Shown: positions 51,725 through 60,403 of the stretch, in pieces
How positions within the stretch are numbered: position 1 is the first letter of the stretch
Layout: each line of letters begins with the position of its first letter
Assembly (NCBI GenBank): GCA_009780175.1
Contig: WRAO01000011.1
Location: forward strand, 1 to 64,000
Direction of reading: 5' to 3'
Source of the DNA: Oscillospiraceae bacterium
Lineage (GTDB): Bacteria > Bacillota > Clostridia > Oscillospirales > Oscillospiraceae
Length of the DNA: 64,000 nucleotides
Position numbers and translations under genes: made by a program
The notes under the pieces: generated by a model
The model's database searches: none
Seen by the model: the letters and a program-made list of their open reading frames with translations, nothing else
What the model was told of the DNA's origin: nothing

Positions 51725-52758
51725 GGATACTTACTGTGCAGCTATTCAAAGAGAATCTATTCAAAGTTCTGAATGGCATGAGCATCGGCATTATTGTGGC
51801 CTTAATGCCCAGCGCCATGCTCGGGAACATTATCGGGCAGTTTGACGCGCCTTATCTGGCCATGCTCCTCGCGCTTTCCACATCTATGCTCGCTTTGGCC
51901 ATGGGCATTTGCATCGGCTTGCAGTTTAAGCTGGACCCGATTTCCCTCTGTATTCTCGCGATTTCGACGATGGTCTCGGGCGGCGCGGTACGCGGCGTTG
52001 TAAACGGCGCGATTCAAGTGCAGGGTTCTGGCGATGTGCTCAACGCAACGCTCGGCGCAGTTATCGCCTTGGCGATTATTCTCACGTTCGGCCATCGTCT
52101 CAAGGCTTATAAACTACTCGTGCTTGCTCCGACTACGCTGATTATCGTCGGCACGATTACCAGCCTCACGGCGGCGCCTGTCGGCGCGATTACGGGTTAT
52201 GTCGGCATGATGATCGCACACTTCACGACATTACAGCCGCTTATCATGTCTATTTTGATTGCGATGTCGTTCGGGCTTATCATTGTCTCTCCGCTTTCTA
52301 CGGTGGCTGTCGCGCTGCTGATCCAGTTAAGCGGAACGGGTTCCGCGGCGGCGAACGTCGGCTGCGCGGCGGCGGCAATCACGCTGGGTATTTTGAATTA
52401 TCGCAGCAACGGACTCGGGACTTCTTTGGCACATTTCTTGGGGTCGCCTAAGATTCAGGTGGCGAATTTTATCAAGTCTCCCATCATGATCTTGCCGGGC
52501 CTTGCCGCCGGAGCCATCGCGGCGATTTTTGTGCCTCTTTTTGGTGCTGTCGGAACGCCGATGTCGGCGGGCTTTGGTCTTTCCGGTCTTATCGGGCCGC
52601 TCGGGCACCTTGGCCTCACGGGATTTGACGCGTATAATATCTTTGTCGCCGCCTTCGTCTTCGCTGTGGTCCCGGCGGTTACAAGTTTTGCGATGGCATG
52701 GCTCTTCCGCGACGTGTTGAAGATCGTCAGAGACGAACAATATAAGCTGGACTTTTAA
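51721..52758 (+). CDS. PTS_EIIC_2/PfoR-like membrane protein
   Basis: A 345-residue polytopic protein with about ten helices, of the EIIC-2 (COG3641, PfoR-like) family. Seen: FKENLFKVLNGMSIGIIVALMPSAMLG, LDPISLCILAISTMVSGGAVRG, YVGMMIAHFTTLQPLIMSILIAMSFGLIIVSPLSTVAVAL in pieces, GCAAAAITLGILNYRSNGLG, and GTPMSAGFGLSGLIGPLGH. The family resembles sugar-PTS EIIC domains but no EIIA/EIIB gene is here, so phosphotransfer is unlikely. In this operon it is best read as a carrier for an aromatic amino, 2-oxo or 2-hydroxy acid. It overlaps the aminotransferase stop by four bases. Confidence 0.8.
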   Translation: MRILTVQLFKENLFKVLNGMSIGIIVALMPSAMLGNIIGQFDAPYLAMLLALSTSMLALAMGICIGLQFKLDPISLCILAISTMVSGGAVRGVVNGAIQVQGSGDVLNATLGAVIALAIILTFGHRLKAYKLLVLAPTTLIIVGTITSLTAAPVGAITGYVGMMIAHFTTLQPLIMSILIAMSFGLIIVSPLSTVAVALLIQLSGTGSAAANVGCAAAAITLGILNYRSNGLGTSLAHFLGSPKIQVANFIKSPIMILPGLAAGAIAAIFVPLFGAVGTPMSAGFGLSGLIGPLGHLGLTGFDAYNIFVAAFVFAVVPAVTSFAMAWLFRDVLKIVRDEQYKLDF

Positions 52759-52779
52759 TGTGAATAAAGGAGAAAATAT

Positions 52780-53721
52780 ATGAAAATCGCAATCGCTGGG
52801 GCTGGGGCAATGGGGAGCCGCTTTGGATATATGTTATCCAAGGCCGGGATGGATGTCACCTTGATCGACCAATGGGAACCGCAGGTGACCGCAATCCGGG
52901 CACATGGGCTGCAGGTGAATGACAAGGGCGAAATGACGACGGTACAGCTTCCTATCTACTACCCGGAAGAGGCCATACAAAATCAACTTCAACCCGATCT
53001 TATCATTCTATTTACGAAGTCTTTGCAACTGGAGGGTATGGTACAGGCGATCTTGCCGATTATTTCGAAGGACACGAAGGTATTGTGCCTCTTAAATGGC
53101 CTCGGGCATGAGGTGATCGTTGAGAAATATGTGCCCAAGGAAAACTTTTTCCTCGGCAACACCATGTGGACTGCCGGTCTGGAAGGGCCTGGGAAAGTGA
53201 AAATGATCGGGAATGGGAGCATTGCATTGCAAGAACGGATGCCGGAGTCGAGGGAAACCGCAGTGCGTATTGCCGCGCTTCTGTCTGAGGCTGGCTTGAA
53301 TGCGGCGGTTTCGGAGCATATTATGTACGACATCTATAAAAAAGCATGTGCCAACGGCTCTACCAACGCGCTCTGCACGATGCTGGAAGCGAATCTGTAT
53401 ACGGTGGGTAATACCACTTGCGCAGTAGATATTGTGCGGGCCTTTATTGATGAGTACGCGGATGTCGCGGCGGTGGAGGGGGTTGCGTTGGATCGTGACG
53501 CGATTACGGCTTATGTCAAGACGGCTTTTGACCCCAATGGGATCGGGCTGCACTTCCCTTCCATGTATCAAGATTTGATTACGAACAATCGCCTGACTGA
53601 GGTGGATTGTATCAATGGGATCATTGCGGAAAAGGGAAAGGCTTATGGCATCTCTACGCCCTATTGTGCGTTTATGACGCAGCTGATTCATTGCAAAGAG
53701 GAAATTGCAGGCGCAAAATAG
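52780..53721 (+). CDS. Ketopantoate-reductase-family oxidoreductase
   Basis: A 313-residue NAD(P)-dependent enzyme of the PanE/ApbA family. The dinucleotide loop is MKIAIAGAGAMGSRFGYML; FTKSLQLEGMVQ, LNGLGHEVIVEKYV and the catalytic Lys region YDIYKKACANGSTNALCTML are also present. The C-terminal substrate domain ends in IDCINGIIAEKGKAYGISTPY-like VDCINGIIAEKGKAYG. It could be a genuine ketopantoate reductase, but no pantothenate genes are nearby. PanE-family enzymes acting as D-2-hydroxyacid dehydrogenases are known in lactic acid bacteria, and the aromatic aminotransferase context favours that reading. Confidence 0.85.
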   Translation: MKIAIAGAGAMGSRFGYMLSKAGMDVTLIDQWEPQVTAIRAHGLQVNDKGEMTTVQLPIYYPEEAIQNQLQPDLIILFTKSLQLEGMVQAILPIISKDTKVLCLLNGLGHEVIVEKYVPKENFFLGNTMWTAGLEGPGKVKMIGNGSIALQERMPESRETAVRIAALLSEAGLNAAVSEHIMYDIYKKACANGSTNALCTMLEANLYTVGNTTCAVDIVRAFIDEYADVAAVEGVALDRDAITAYVKTAFDPNGIGLHFPSMYQDLITNNRLTEVDCINGIIAEKGKAYGISTPYCAFMTQLIHCKEEIAGAK

Positions 53722-53789
53722 TGCGCGGGCGGCATCTGAATGAAGCAGAAAAGTCCGAATCTACCAAGGCGTGGGTTCGGATGTTTTTC

Positions 53790-53818
53790 TTGCAAAAATC
53801 GGGTCCGACTGCTATGCT
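53790..53818 (+). promoter_or_regulatory. Promoter of YjiH-like gene
   Basis: TTGCAA, 17 bases, TATGCT, just downstream of the reductase gene. Confidence 0.7.
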
Positions 53819-53851
53819 GGGAGAAAGTGTGCGCGTAGAGGAGAGAGAGCA

Positions 53852-55255
53852 TTGGATTGTGTATCAAAGAAGCATCCGCTATCTGCTTACCTGAAGTTTT
53901 TTCTGTTGCCCTTGATCGGGATCGTTGCGTTTTTCGTGAATATCCCCCTGCCGAGCTATACCATCGTCGGGGCGACGGTTGCGGAGAATTCGACGATTTT
54001 GGTCAACCACTTGACCAGTTTCCTCAGGGCTTTGCTCTGGAACGGGAATATTCGGGTGATGCCCTATATCGTCCTTGCGATCTCGGTCTATGGGCTGGTG
54101 GACCTCTATGTGCGGCGGAAGAAGCATTTTTCGAATACGGTTAACAAAGTGTTCGCCGTGATTAAGATGATCGGCGTTGTCTTTGTGTTTTTCGCGGTGT
54201 TTCATTTTGGTCCTGAGGTCATGCATGAGCCGCGGGCTTTGCTTGGCGGCAGGGGGATTTCGGCTTTTGTGATGAATAGTATTTTGATTTCCATCACCAT
54301 CAGTATCCCTTTGGCCGCTATTTTTCTGCCTTTTTTGCTCAATTACGGGCTGGTGGAGTTTGCCGGGGTGCTGGTCCGGCCGATTATGCGGCCGGTTTAT
54401 CGGCTTCCGGGCCGTTCGGCTGTTATTTTGGTGACTGCGCTGCTCGGCAACTTCTCTGTGGGGCATATCGCGGTCAATGGGCAGTATGAAGAGGGGCATA
54501 TGACGGAGCGGGAGTCGGTTGCGATTTGCACCAGTTTTTGCAATCCCTCGATTGCGTTTATGCTGGTTTTGGCGATCAATACGGGGATGATGGCGCATTG
54601 GAACGCGTTTTTCTGGTCGGTGTTCCTGATTACGCTGATTGTGTCCTTTATTGGGGTCCGTATTTTCCCGCTTTCTCGGATTCCGGACAGTTATGCGCCC
54701 GGTATTACGCCGCATCCGGAGACGGTATACAAGCATAAGATCCTGCAAAGCGCCTTTGGGGAGGCGCTTTGCACCGCAGAGACTTCGCAAAATCCCTTTC
54801 AAGCCATCGCACAGATACTGAAAGCGACCTTTGCTATCCTCGCCGCGATCATTATGGGGGCCGGATTCTCTACCTCTGTGGGGATGTTACTCTACTTTTA
54901 TACGCCCATTTTCGAGTGGATTGGGGTCATTTTCCACCCCATTTTGTGGCTGGTACAGATACCCGCCGCGGAGGTGAATATGGCCGCGACGGGGGCCGCT
55001 ATCTCGCTCTTAGAGGTGACGATTCCTTCCCTATTGGTCAGTTCAATTGACCAGTGGTCGGTCCATATTCGATACATGATGGCGGTTATTCCGTTGACAT
55101 CGGTGATCTTTCTGGGTAGTTTTGTGCCCAGTTTGCTCTCCCAAAACATACCGGTAAAGTTCTGGCATCTGCTGGTAATCTGGTTTGAACGGATGGTAAT
55201 GTCGATCTTTTTTGCGGGGATATTCTCCTTGATTCTGTTTGGGATACCGAGTTAA
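53852..55255 (+). CDS. YjiH-type nucleoside-recognition (Gate) domain membrane protein
   Basis: A 467-residue polytopic protein of the YjiH/YjiG-like type with Gate (nucleoside recognition) domains. About eight to ten helices are visible: FFLLPLIGIVAFFVNIPLPSY, VMPYIVLAISVYGLVDLYV, ISITISIPLAAIFLPFLLNYGLVEF, GRSAVILVTALLGNFSVGHIAVNG and ILAAIIMGAGFSTSVGMLLYFY. Transport is likely but the substrate is unknown. A TTG start at 53852 with GAGGAGAG eight bases upstream is favoured; the longer in-frame reading would cross the predicted promoter. It ends at a strong terminator. Confidence 0.82.
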   Translation: MDCVSKKHPLSAYLKFFLLPLIGIVAFFVNIPLPSYTIVGATVAENSTILVNHLTSFLRALLWNGNIRVMPYIVLAISVYGLVDLYVRRKKHFSNTVNKVFAVIKMIGVVFVFFAVFHFGPEVMHEPRALLGGRGISAFVMNSILISITISIPLAAIFLPFLLNYGLVEFAGVLVRPIMRPVYRLPGRSAVILVTALLGNFSVGHIAVNGQYEEGHMTERESVAICTSFCNPSIAFMLVLAINTGMMAHWNAFFWSVFLITLIVSFIGVRIFPLSRIPDSYAPGITPHPETVYKHKILQSAFGEALCTAETSQNPFQAIAQILKATFAILAAIIMGAGFSTSVGMLLYFYTPIFEWIGVIFHPILWLVQIPAAEVNMAATGAAISLLEVTIPSLLVSSIDQWSVHIRYMMAVIPLTSVIFLGSFVPSLLSQNIPVKFWHLLVIWFERMVMSIFFAGIFSLILFGIPS

Positions 55256-55318
55256 ATGAACCGGAACCGTTTCCTTCTCGTCCCTTTATGGGACCTTATC
55301 CGTCCCTTTTGAGACTTA

Positions 55319-55358
55319 AAAAACTCCGAACCCACCGTATATGGGTTCGGAGTTTTGC
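55319..55358. terminator. Bidirectional terminator
   Basis: Stem AAACTCCGAACCCA / TGGGTTCGGAGTTT with T-rich ends on both strands, between convergent YjiH-type and lipoprotein genes. Confidence 0.88.
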
Positions 55359-55387
55359 GTTTCTGATTTTCCAATGCCTAACTGCGT

Positions 55388-56188
55388 TTATGCAAAATTG
55401 ATTACGACGTCGTCGCCGAAGGCGATGAAGATGAATTCGCTGACGGAGGTCATGGTCATTTCTTCGCCGTCGAAGATCATGGTCATGTCCATTTCCATGG
55501 TCATCGAGACTGGGTTGTCGTTTGCGTCTACGATGATGGTCATGGGAACGTCGCCCATGGTGATTTCGAGGTCCATGCCGAGGTCGGCGAGCATACCGTC
55601 TACGGCGGCCATTGCGAAGTCCATCATGAGTTGACCGTCTAGTACGACGTGCATGTGGGTGTAACCGTCGATCACTTCGATTTCAGCGGAGAGGAAGGCT
55701 TCCGCTTCGACGTCTGGCATGTTCATCGCGTCTTCGAATATCCCTTCCAGCATTTCCGGCAGGAGGAACTCAGAGGGGATTTCTTGCCCGTCTACGATCA
55801 TGCGGATTTCGGTGAAGGAGGTGCCTTCCATCGCCATGTACATTTCCATGGTGGTGGTGCCGAAGGCGTCCATGTCCATTTCCATGACCATGAAGGATCT
55901 TGCGATTTCGCCTTCGACGATCATTTGCATGTGGCCGTGGGTGACGGAGTGGATGGTTTCGCCCATGAAGTCCATGGTCATGTCCATGGTGAATTCGAGG
56001 TCGTACGCACCGTCTTGGCCAGGGCCGAGGTTCATGGAATTCATGATTTGCAGATAGGCCTCAAAGGCGTGTTCCTGGGGGTCTTGTACCGCCGGGGGTG
56101 TTGGGGTCGCGGTTGTGCCGCCTCCGCATGCCGCGAGTGTCACGACGAGGAGGAGTACAAGTAGAATTGCTCCGATTTTTTTCATCAT
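55388..56188 (-). CDS. Methionine-rich lipoprotein
   Basis: A 266-residue lipoprotein. The signal ends at LAACGGG, giving lipid-modified Cys21; a Thr/Pro linker follows. The mature part is acidic and strikingly Met-rich: about 37 Met in all (near 14%), in runs such as EFTMDMTMDFMGE, FMVMEMDMDAF, TTTMEMYMAMEG and VSMTMEMDMTMIFDG. Alternating Met suggests beta strands. It may relate to DUF6612-like lipoproteins. A role in metal (copper) binding or oxidant scavenging is a guess from composition. GAGGAAA precedes the start codon. The codon ATG forces a visible periodicity in the DNA. Confidence 0.8.
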   Translation of the reverse strand: MMKKIGAILLVLLLVVTLAACGGGTTATPTPPAVQDPQEHAFEAYLQIMNSMNLGPGQDGAYDLEFTMDMTMDFMGETIHSVTHGHMQMIVEGEIARSFMVMEMDMDAFGTTTMEMYMAMEGTSFTEIRMIVDGQEIPSEFLLPEMLEGIFEDAMNMPDVEAEAFLSAEIEVIDGYTHMHVVLDGQLMMDFAMAAVDGMLADLGMDLEITMGDVPMTIIVDANDNPVSMTMEMDMTMIFDGEEMTMTSVSEFIFIAFGDDVVINFA

Positions 56189-56248
56189 TTTTTATTTCCT
56201 CTCTTTCTGGCTGGTGAGCCAATCAATATCTATTGTACTATAGTTTTT

Positions 56249-56393
56249 TTAGCAATGCAAGCACTTTGCATTGCTCCTTGTAAGGCACGGGGCACTTGGG
56301 ACCGGTCAGGCTCCTTTTTCAAAGGAGGCTTTTGGGGGGCGGGGCGTCCTGCGTATATACCAGAGCCGGCGGGCGGCAGATTGCCGCCCCTAC
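56249..56393. repeat. Intergenic hairpins and palindromes
   Basis: AGCAATGCAA/TTTGCATTGCT near 56249, a CTCCTTTTTCAAAGGAG hairpin at 56309-56332 and GGGCGGCAGATTGCCGCCC with CCTAC at 56371-56393. They belong to the short intergenic repeat families seen elsewhere. No gene is visible between 56189 and 56447. Confidence 0.6.
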
Positions 56394-56402
56394 GCGTGCA
56401 AC

Positions 56403-56442
56403 AAAGAGTACGGCTCACTTGTGTGAGCCGTACTCTTTTGAT
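56403..56442. terminator. Hairpin at the end of the zinc-ribbon gene
   Basis: A 16-bp stem AAAGAGTACGGCTCAC / GTGAGCCGTACTCTTT with loop TTGT. The T-run is on the plus side, but the hairpin sits right after the leftward gene and may stop it too. Confidence 0.65.
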
Positions 56443-56447
56443 TTTCT

Positions 56448-57077
56448 TTATCGTACTCTGACTAGGACTTCGGCGTTCATGTTGCCGACGCTGGCTCTGA
56501 TGATGGACTGTTGGCCGGCGCTTCGGCCTTCTATGGTGACGCGGCGGGGGTCTTCGTGGTCGATGGTGATGCCGACCGCCAGGTGGTTCTCTGTCAGCCA
56601 TTCGATGTTGGCGACGGCGTCTGTGGGGAAGATTTCGGCCCAGAGGTCGATCTGGGTGCCGACGTGGATGGTCATTTCATTGATGCCTGGTCTGTAGTAG
56701 GCCCAGGTGATGTTGACTGAGGTGACCGGGACCGGCGTGGGTGTTGGGGTTGGCGTCGGGATTGGAGTGGGGGTGGGGTCTTCGTTTTCTTCCCCATTGC
56801 CCGCTCCCCCGCCTTGGCCTTGCGACATGCCGGGGCCGCCGGGGGTCGGGGTGCCGACGGGGTCGGCGTTGAGGTCCAGCACTGCCGCGCTGATGACGGT
56901 GATGACAAGCACCAGCACTAACAGCGCCTGGATCATCCGCCGGGCGGACGCGTCTCCGCTATCGTTGGCGCGTTTTCCGCCGCGGCTTCGACCGGCGCCG
57001 CAATAGGGGCATCTGAGTTTCAGCCCCGAATAGTTCCGATCGCATCGGCCGCATTTTACATTTGGGATCAGGCTCAT
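56448..57077 (-). CDS. Zinc-ribbon membrane protein with Big2-like domain
   Basis: A 209-residue protein. The N-terminal zinc ribbon has two CxxC pairs (VKCGRCDRNY, LRCPYCGAG). A membrane helix follows (MIQALLVLVLVITVISAAVLDL), then a disordered linker with PTPTPIPTPTPTPTP, and a C-terminal Ig-like Big2 domain (VTSVNITWAYY, IHVGTQIDLWAEIFPTDAVANIEW, RVTIEGRSAGQQSI). The ribbon would be cytoplasmic and the Ig-like domain outside. Function is unknown; it stands alone between terminators. Confidence 0.8.
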   Translation of the reverse strand: MSLIPNVKCGRCDRNYSGLKLRCPYCGAGRSRGGKRANDSGDASARRMIQALLVLVLVITVISAAVLDLNADPVGTPTPGGPGMSQGQGGGAGNGEENEDPTPTPIPTPTPTPTPVPVTSVNITWAYYRPGINEMTIHVGTQIDLWAEIFPTDAVANIEWLTENHLAVGITIDHEDPRRVTIEGRSAGQQSIIRASVGNMNAEVLVRVR

Positions 57078-57147
57078 AGCCGTTTCTCCTTTATCTTAGA
57101 CACAGAAAAGCCCGTATGTTACCTGTATCCATTTTACCGCAAATGGC

Positions 57148-58074
57148 TTAGTTCGTCAATATCAGACTATGCCAATCTCCGTCTTGGTGGCGGCCCGCGA
57201 TTTGGAATCCGCCTGTTTGGAAGGCTTCTTCCACTTCGCGTTCGCGTCCGTTTATGATGCCGGCGCAGATCATGTGTCCGCCGGGGGCCAGCCAGGGGGC
57301 GGTAAAGTCTGCGAGGCTGATGAGTACGTCCGCTACGATATTGGCTAGGATGAGGTCGTATTGCGTTTGACCGAGCTTTGTGCGGAGGGGGCCTTTGGCT
57401 AGGATGTCGCCGTAATGGACGGTGAGTTTTGTGTTGTCCAGCCCGCTCCAGGCGGCGTTGGCCCTAACTACGTCTGGGGCTTTGGGGTCGATGTCGCAGG
57501 CGGTGGCGTGGTCGGCTCCTAAGAGAAGGGCGGCGATGGAGAGGATACCGCTGCCGCAGCCGAGGTCTAACACCCGTTGACCGGGGGCGGCGAGGGTTTC
57601 TACGAGTTCTAGGCAGCGTCTGGTCGTCGGGTGGGAGCCGGTGCCGAAGATGAGGCCGGGGTCTAGCCGGATGGGGATGCGGGGGCCGGGGTCTACCTCT
57701 TCCCATTGGGGCACGACCAGGAGACGATTGCCGATGGGGATGGGGCGGTAGTATTTTTTCCAGTTGTTGGCCCAGTCTTCCTCCTGGATTTCGCGTTTTG
57801 CGATTTTACAGGCTAGGGCGGATTCCAATCTGGCTAGTTCGCGCTCGCCGGATGGGGTGGATTCGAGGTAGAAGATGACCCGGCTTTTGCCGGACATGGC
57901 GGTGCGGAGGTCTTCGTCTACGTAGTCCCAGTATTGTTGGTTGTGTTCGAGGAAGGACAGGAAATCCGCTTCGTCTTCTATGACGAGGTCGGTGATGCCT
58001 TGGGTTTCCAGGTCTGAGACGACGCGGTTGACCGCGCCGTCCGCCGCTTCGATTACAAGTTCAAGCCATGCCAT
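57148..58074 (-). CDS. prmA: Ribosomal protein L11 methyltransferase
   Basis: A 308-residue SAM-dependent enzyme that methylates ribosomal protein L11. The N-terminal substrate domain (WLELVIEAADGAVNRV, EDWANNWKKYYRPIPIGNRLLV) is followed by the SAM domain: DPGLIFGTGSHPTTRRCLE, VLDLGCGSGILSIAALLLGA, and the NIVADVLISL region. Length is standard. The start overlaps the lytic transglycosylase stop by one base. The two genes form an operon. Confidence 0.95.
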   Translation of the reverse strand: MAWLELVIEAADGAVNRVVSDLETQGITDLVIEDEADFLSFLEHNQQYWDYVDEDLRTAMSGKSRVIFYLESTPSGERELARLESALACKIAKREIQEEDWANNWKKYYRPIPIGNRLLVVPQWEEVDPGPRIPIRLDPGLIFGTGSHPTTRRCLELVETLAAPGQRVLDLGCGSGILSIAALLLGADHATACDIDPKAPDVVRANAAWSGLDNTKLTVHYGDILAKGPLRTKLGQTQYDLILANIVADVLISLADFTAPWLAPGGHMICAGIINGREREVEEAFQTGGFQIAGRHQDGDWHSLILTN

Positions 58075-58685
58075 TATCCGTATAACTCCCTATAGATTTC
58101 CATGAAGCGGTTGACCCGCTCCACATATTCTCTGGTTTCTGTGAAGGGGATGGTGTGGAGGGTTTCGCCGTCGTGGCTGTATTGTTCGTCCGCCAGCCAT
58201 GTACTGACGTTGCCCATGCCGGCGTTGTAGGCGGCGAGGGCGGTGTCTACGTGGCCGAACATGTCGATGAGGAGGCGGAGGTAGTAGGTGCCCATGCGGA
58301 CATTGTAGGCGGGGTGCATCAGGTCCGTTTCTGTAAAGCTGACCCCCATCCGTCCGGCAAGCCATTCGCCGGTGGCGGGCATGATCTGCATGAGGCCGGT
58401 GGCGCCCATGGGGCTTACGGCGGTCGGTCGGAAGCTGCTCTCGGCTTGGATGACGCCCATCACGAGGAAGGGGTCTAGGTCGTGTTCTTCGCTGTAGCGG
58501 AAGATGAGTTCTTCGTATCGGAGGGGGTGGCGCAGTTCTAACTGCCAGCGTTGGGCTGCGGGCCAGAGTTGGACCGCGAGGAGGACTATGGCGGATATGG
58601 ATAAGAGAAACACGACGACAGCGGGGAGACAGCTGCGTCTGCGTCTTCTGCGTTGTGGGAGTTCGGGGGGGAATTCGTGTTGCAT
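58074..58685 (-). CDS. Membrane-anchored lytic transglycosylase (SLT)
   Basis: A 203-residue peptidoglycan lyase. The N-terminal basic patch RRRRRRSCLPAVVV precedes a membrane helix (VVVFLLSISAIVLLAVQLW). The soluble lytic transglycosylase fold begins at YEELIFRYSEEHDLDPFLVMGVIQAESSF with catalytic Glu in QAESSF, then SPMGATGLMQIMPATGEWLAG and LAAYNAGMGNVSTWLAD. ATG at 58685 has AAGGAGC upstream. It would cut glycan strands at the outer face of the membrane, in growth or spore formation. Confidence 0.93.
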   Translation of the reverse strand: MQHEFPPELPQRRRRRRSCLPAVVVFLLSISAIVLLAVQLWPAAQRWQLELRHPLRYEELIFRYSEEHDLDPFLVMGVIQAESSFRPTAVSPMGATGLMQIMPATGEWLAGRMGVSFTETDLMHPAYNVRMGTYYLRLLIDMFGHVDTALAAYNAGMGNVSTWLADEQYSHDGETLHTIPFTETREYVERVNRFMEIYRELYG

Positions 58686-58775
58686 GGGCGCTCCTTGTCT
58701 GGGGCTTATGGCGGTGGCAGGCGGTCTGGGCCACTTTGGTTTCAATAGTATACCATAATCGGCTTTGGTTTGCAA

Positions 58776-58815
58776 AGAAAAGTGGCCGGATACCGAGTGG
58801 TATCCGGCCACTTTA
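58776..58815 (-). terminator. Terminator after carbonic anhydrase gene
   Basis: Perfect 15-bp stem AAGTGGCCGGATACC / GGTATCCGGCCACTT followed on the minus strand by TTCTTTGC. Confidence 0.88.
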
Positions 58816-58827
58816 TTTGAGTTTCGC

Positions 58828-59403
58828 TTACAGCCAAGTTACAACGCCGGTTGCGACGTCGTATTCTGCGCCGTATACGGGAACACCAGCTGCGGTGATT
58901 GCCGGGTCTGCTTTCAGCGCCGCAACTTGAGCTGCAACGTTGGTAGCAACGGCGTTTTCTTTGGTGTCTACGTGTTTGACGAGGGCTTTGATGTCATCGA
59001 GGATGCCTTGGAGCTCGCCCGGCAGACCGGAGGTGCCCATGTGTGCGTTGAAGACCGCGCCGCATTGGGTGTGGCCGACAACTACGATGATTTGGGATTT
59101 CAGAACCGCTGCCGCGAATTGGAAGGAGCCAACTGCTTCGCGATCTGCGAAGTTACCGGCGTTTCTTACTACGAAGATGTTGCCGATACCTTGGTCGAAA
59201 TAGATTTCTGGGGAGCAACGGCTGTCCGCGCAGGTCAGGATGGAGGCGAAGGGGCTTTGTTGGGTAGCGGTTTTGCCGAGGGATTCTTTGTAATCGGTCG
59301 GTACGAGGTTATTCGCTACGAATCTTGCGTTACCCTCTTTCAGAAGCGCGAGAGCTGCTTCTGCGGTGGTTACCTTTACTGCTGGATCTTGATACTTGCT
59401 CAT
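58828..59403 (-). CDS. Beta-carbonic anhydrase
   Basis: A 191-residue zinc enzyme interconverting CO2 and bicarbonate. Ligands are Cys58 (ILTCADSRC), His111 and Cys114 (GHTQCGAV); the Asp60-Arg62 dyad is intact. YFDQGIGNIFVVRNAGN is typical. Bicarbonate is needed by PurK, encoded elsewhere in the window, and by other carboxylases. A GGAGGAAT site lies before the ATG. It is monocistronic. Confidence 0.95.
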   Translation of the reverse strand: MSKYQDPAVKVTTAEAALALLKEGNARFVANNLVPTDYKESLGKTATQQSPFASILTCADSRCSPEIYFDQGIGNIFVVRNAGNFADREAVGSFQFAAAVLKSQIIVVVGHTQCGAVFNAHMGTSGLPGELQGILDDIKALVKHVDTKENAVATNVAAQVAALKADPAITAAGVPVYGAEYDVATGVVTWL

Positions 59404-59554
59404 GACAATTCCTCCTAAAAAATATGTTTTAGTATTTTTGCCTGATATGCCAATAAATGTAGATCAAGTGTAATGCATAATTTGGTAATTGTCAAGAGAA
59501 ACCTAGTCCTTGCCCATTATTTATTACCCATTCAGGTGGGATGGCAGGGGCCCT

Positions 59555-60403
59555 TTAGGAGCCTCTTTGGGGCAGGTAGTTGTGCGGCAGGGTGCAGCCT
59601 TGGTGGCCGAGGGCGCAGACGCTGTAATCGGCGAGGGCGAAGGTCATTAGCAGGCCGACCAGGATGCCGAGGATGGCCGCGAAGGTGGTGAGGCGGCTTT
59701 TGGTGATCTGGGAGGATTGCGGGAGGACTTCGCCGAAGACGACGTAGAGCATGGTGCCGGAGGCGCCGCAGAGGGCGAGGGCGAGGGCTGTGTCTGAGAT
59801 GCCGCCGATGAGCATGCCGATGATGCCGCCGATGATGGTTGGCGTGCCGCCGAGGGCTGTGAGGGCGACTGCTTTTTGTTTGGACATCCCGCCGCCGATG
59901 AGGGGGGCGCCGATCGCCATGCCTTCGGGGATACAGTGCAGGGCCGCGGCGACGGCTAGGACGATGCCCATGCGGATGTCGTAGGTGCCGGCGGCGCCGA
60001 TGGCGATGCCTTCGGGCAGTTTATGCAGGGAAAGGGCGACCAGCATGATGATACCTGAGCGCACCAGGGTGGGGCGCTCGACGCGCTTGTGCTCGTGGCA
60101 GACTCTGGTGTGGCAGATGTGGACTTCTTCCCCGCCCTTTTTGGCGATTTTATCCAGCAGATGGCTCAGGACGGCGACAGCCGCGACGCCGAGCGCGAGG
60201 CCTATGACGGCGGTGGTCACGCCTGCGAGGGCAATGCTTGCGGGGATCATTTTGAAGCTGACGACACTAATCATGACGCCGCCGGCGAAGCTGAGGAGCC
60301 AGCTCATCGCTCTCGGAGAAACGGTGCCGAGCAGGGCCGAGATAAGGCCGCCGAGTCCCATGCCGACGATTCCGACGAGGGCAGTTAATAATAGGATTTC
60401 CAT
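59555..60403 (-). CDS. ZIP-family metal transporter
   Basis: A 282-residue transporter with eight hydrophobic helices. The conserved metal-site helices are LSLHKLPEGIAIGAA and AAALHCIPEGMAIGAP, as in ZIP proteins carrying zinc or iron. The loop between helices 3 and 4 is His/Cys-rich (EEVHICHTRVCHEHKRVE) and may bind metal. The C-terminal end ALADYSVCALGHQGCTLPH also carries Cys and His. ATG at 60403 follows GAGAGGGG. Many bacterial ZIP proteins import zinc. It has no regulatory gene next to it. Confidence 0.9.
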   Translation of the reverse strand: MEILLLTALVGIVGMGLGGLISALLGTVSPRAMSWLLSFAGGVMISVVSFKMIPASIALAGVTTAVIGLALGVAAVAVLSHLLDKIAKKGGEEVHICHTRVCHEHKRVERPTLVRSGIIMLVALSLHKLPEGIAIGAAGTYDIRMGIVLAVAAALHCIPEGMAIGAPLIGGGMSKQKAVALTALGGTPTIIGGIIGMLIGGISDTALALALCGASGTMLYVVFGEVLPQSSQITKSRLTTFAAILGILVGLLMTFALADYSVCALGHQGCTLPHNYLPQRGS

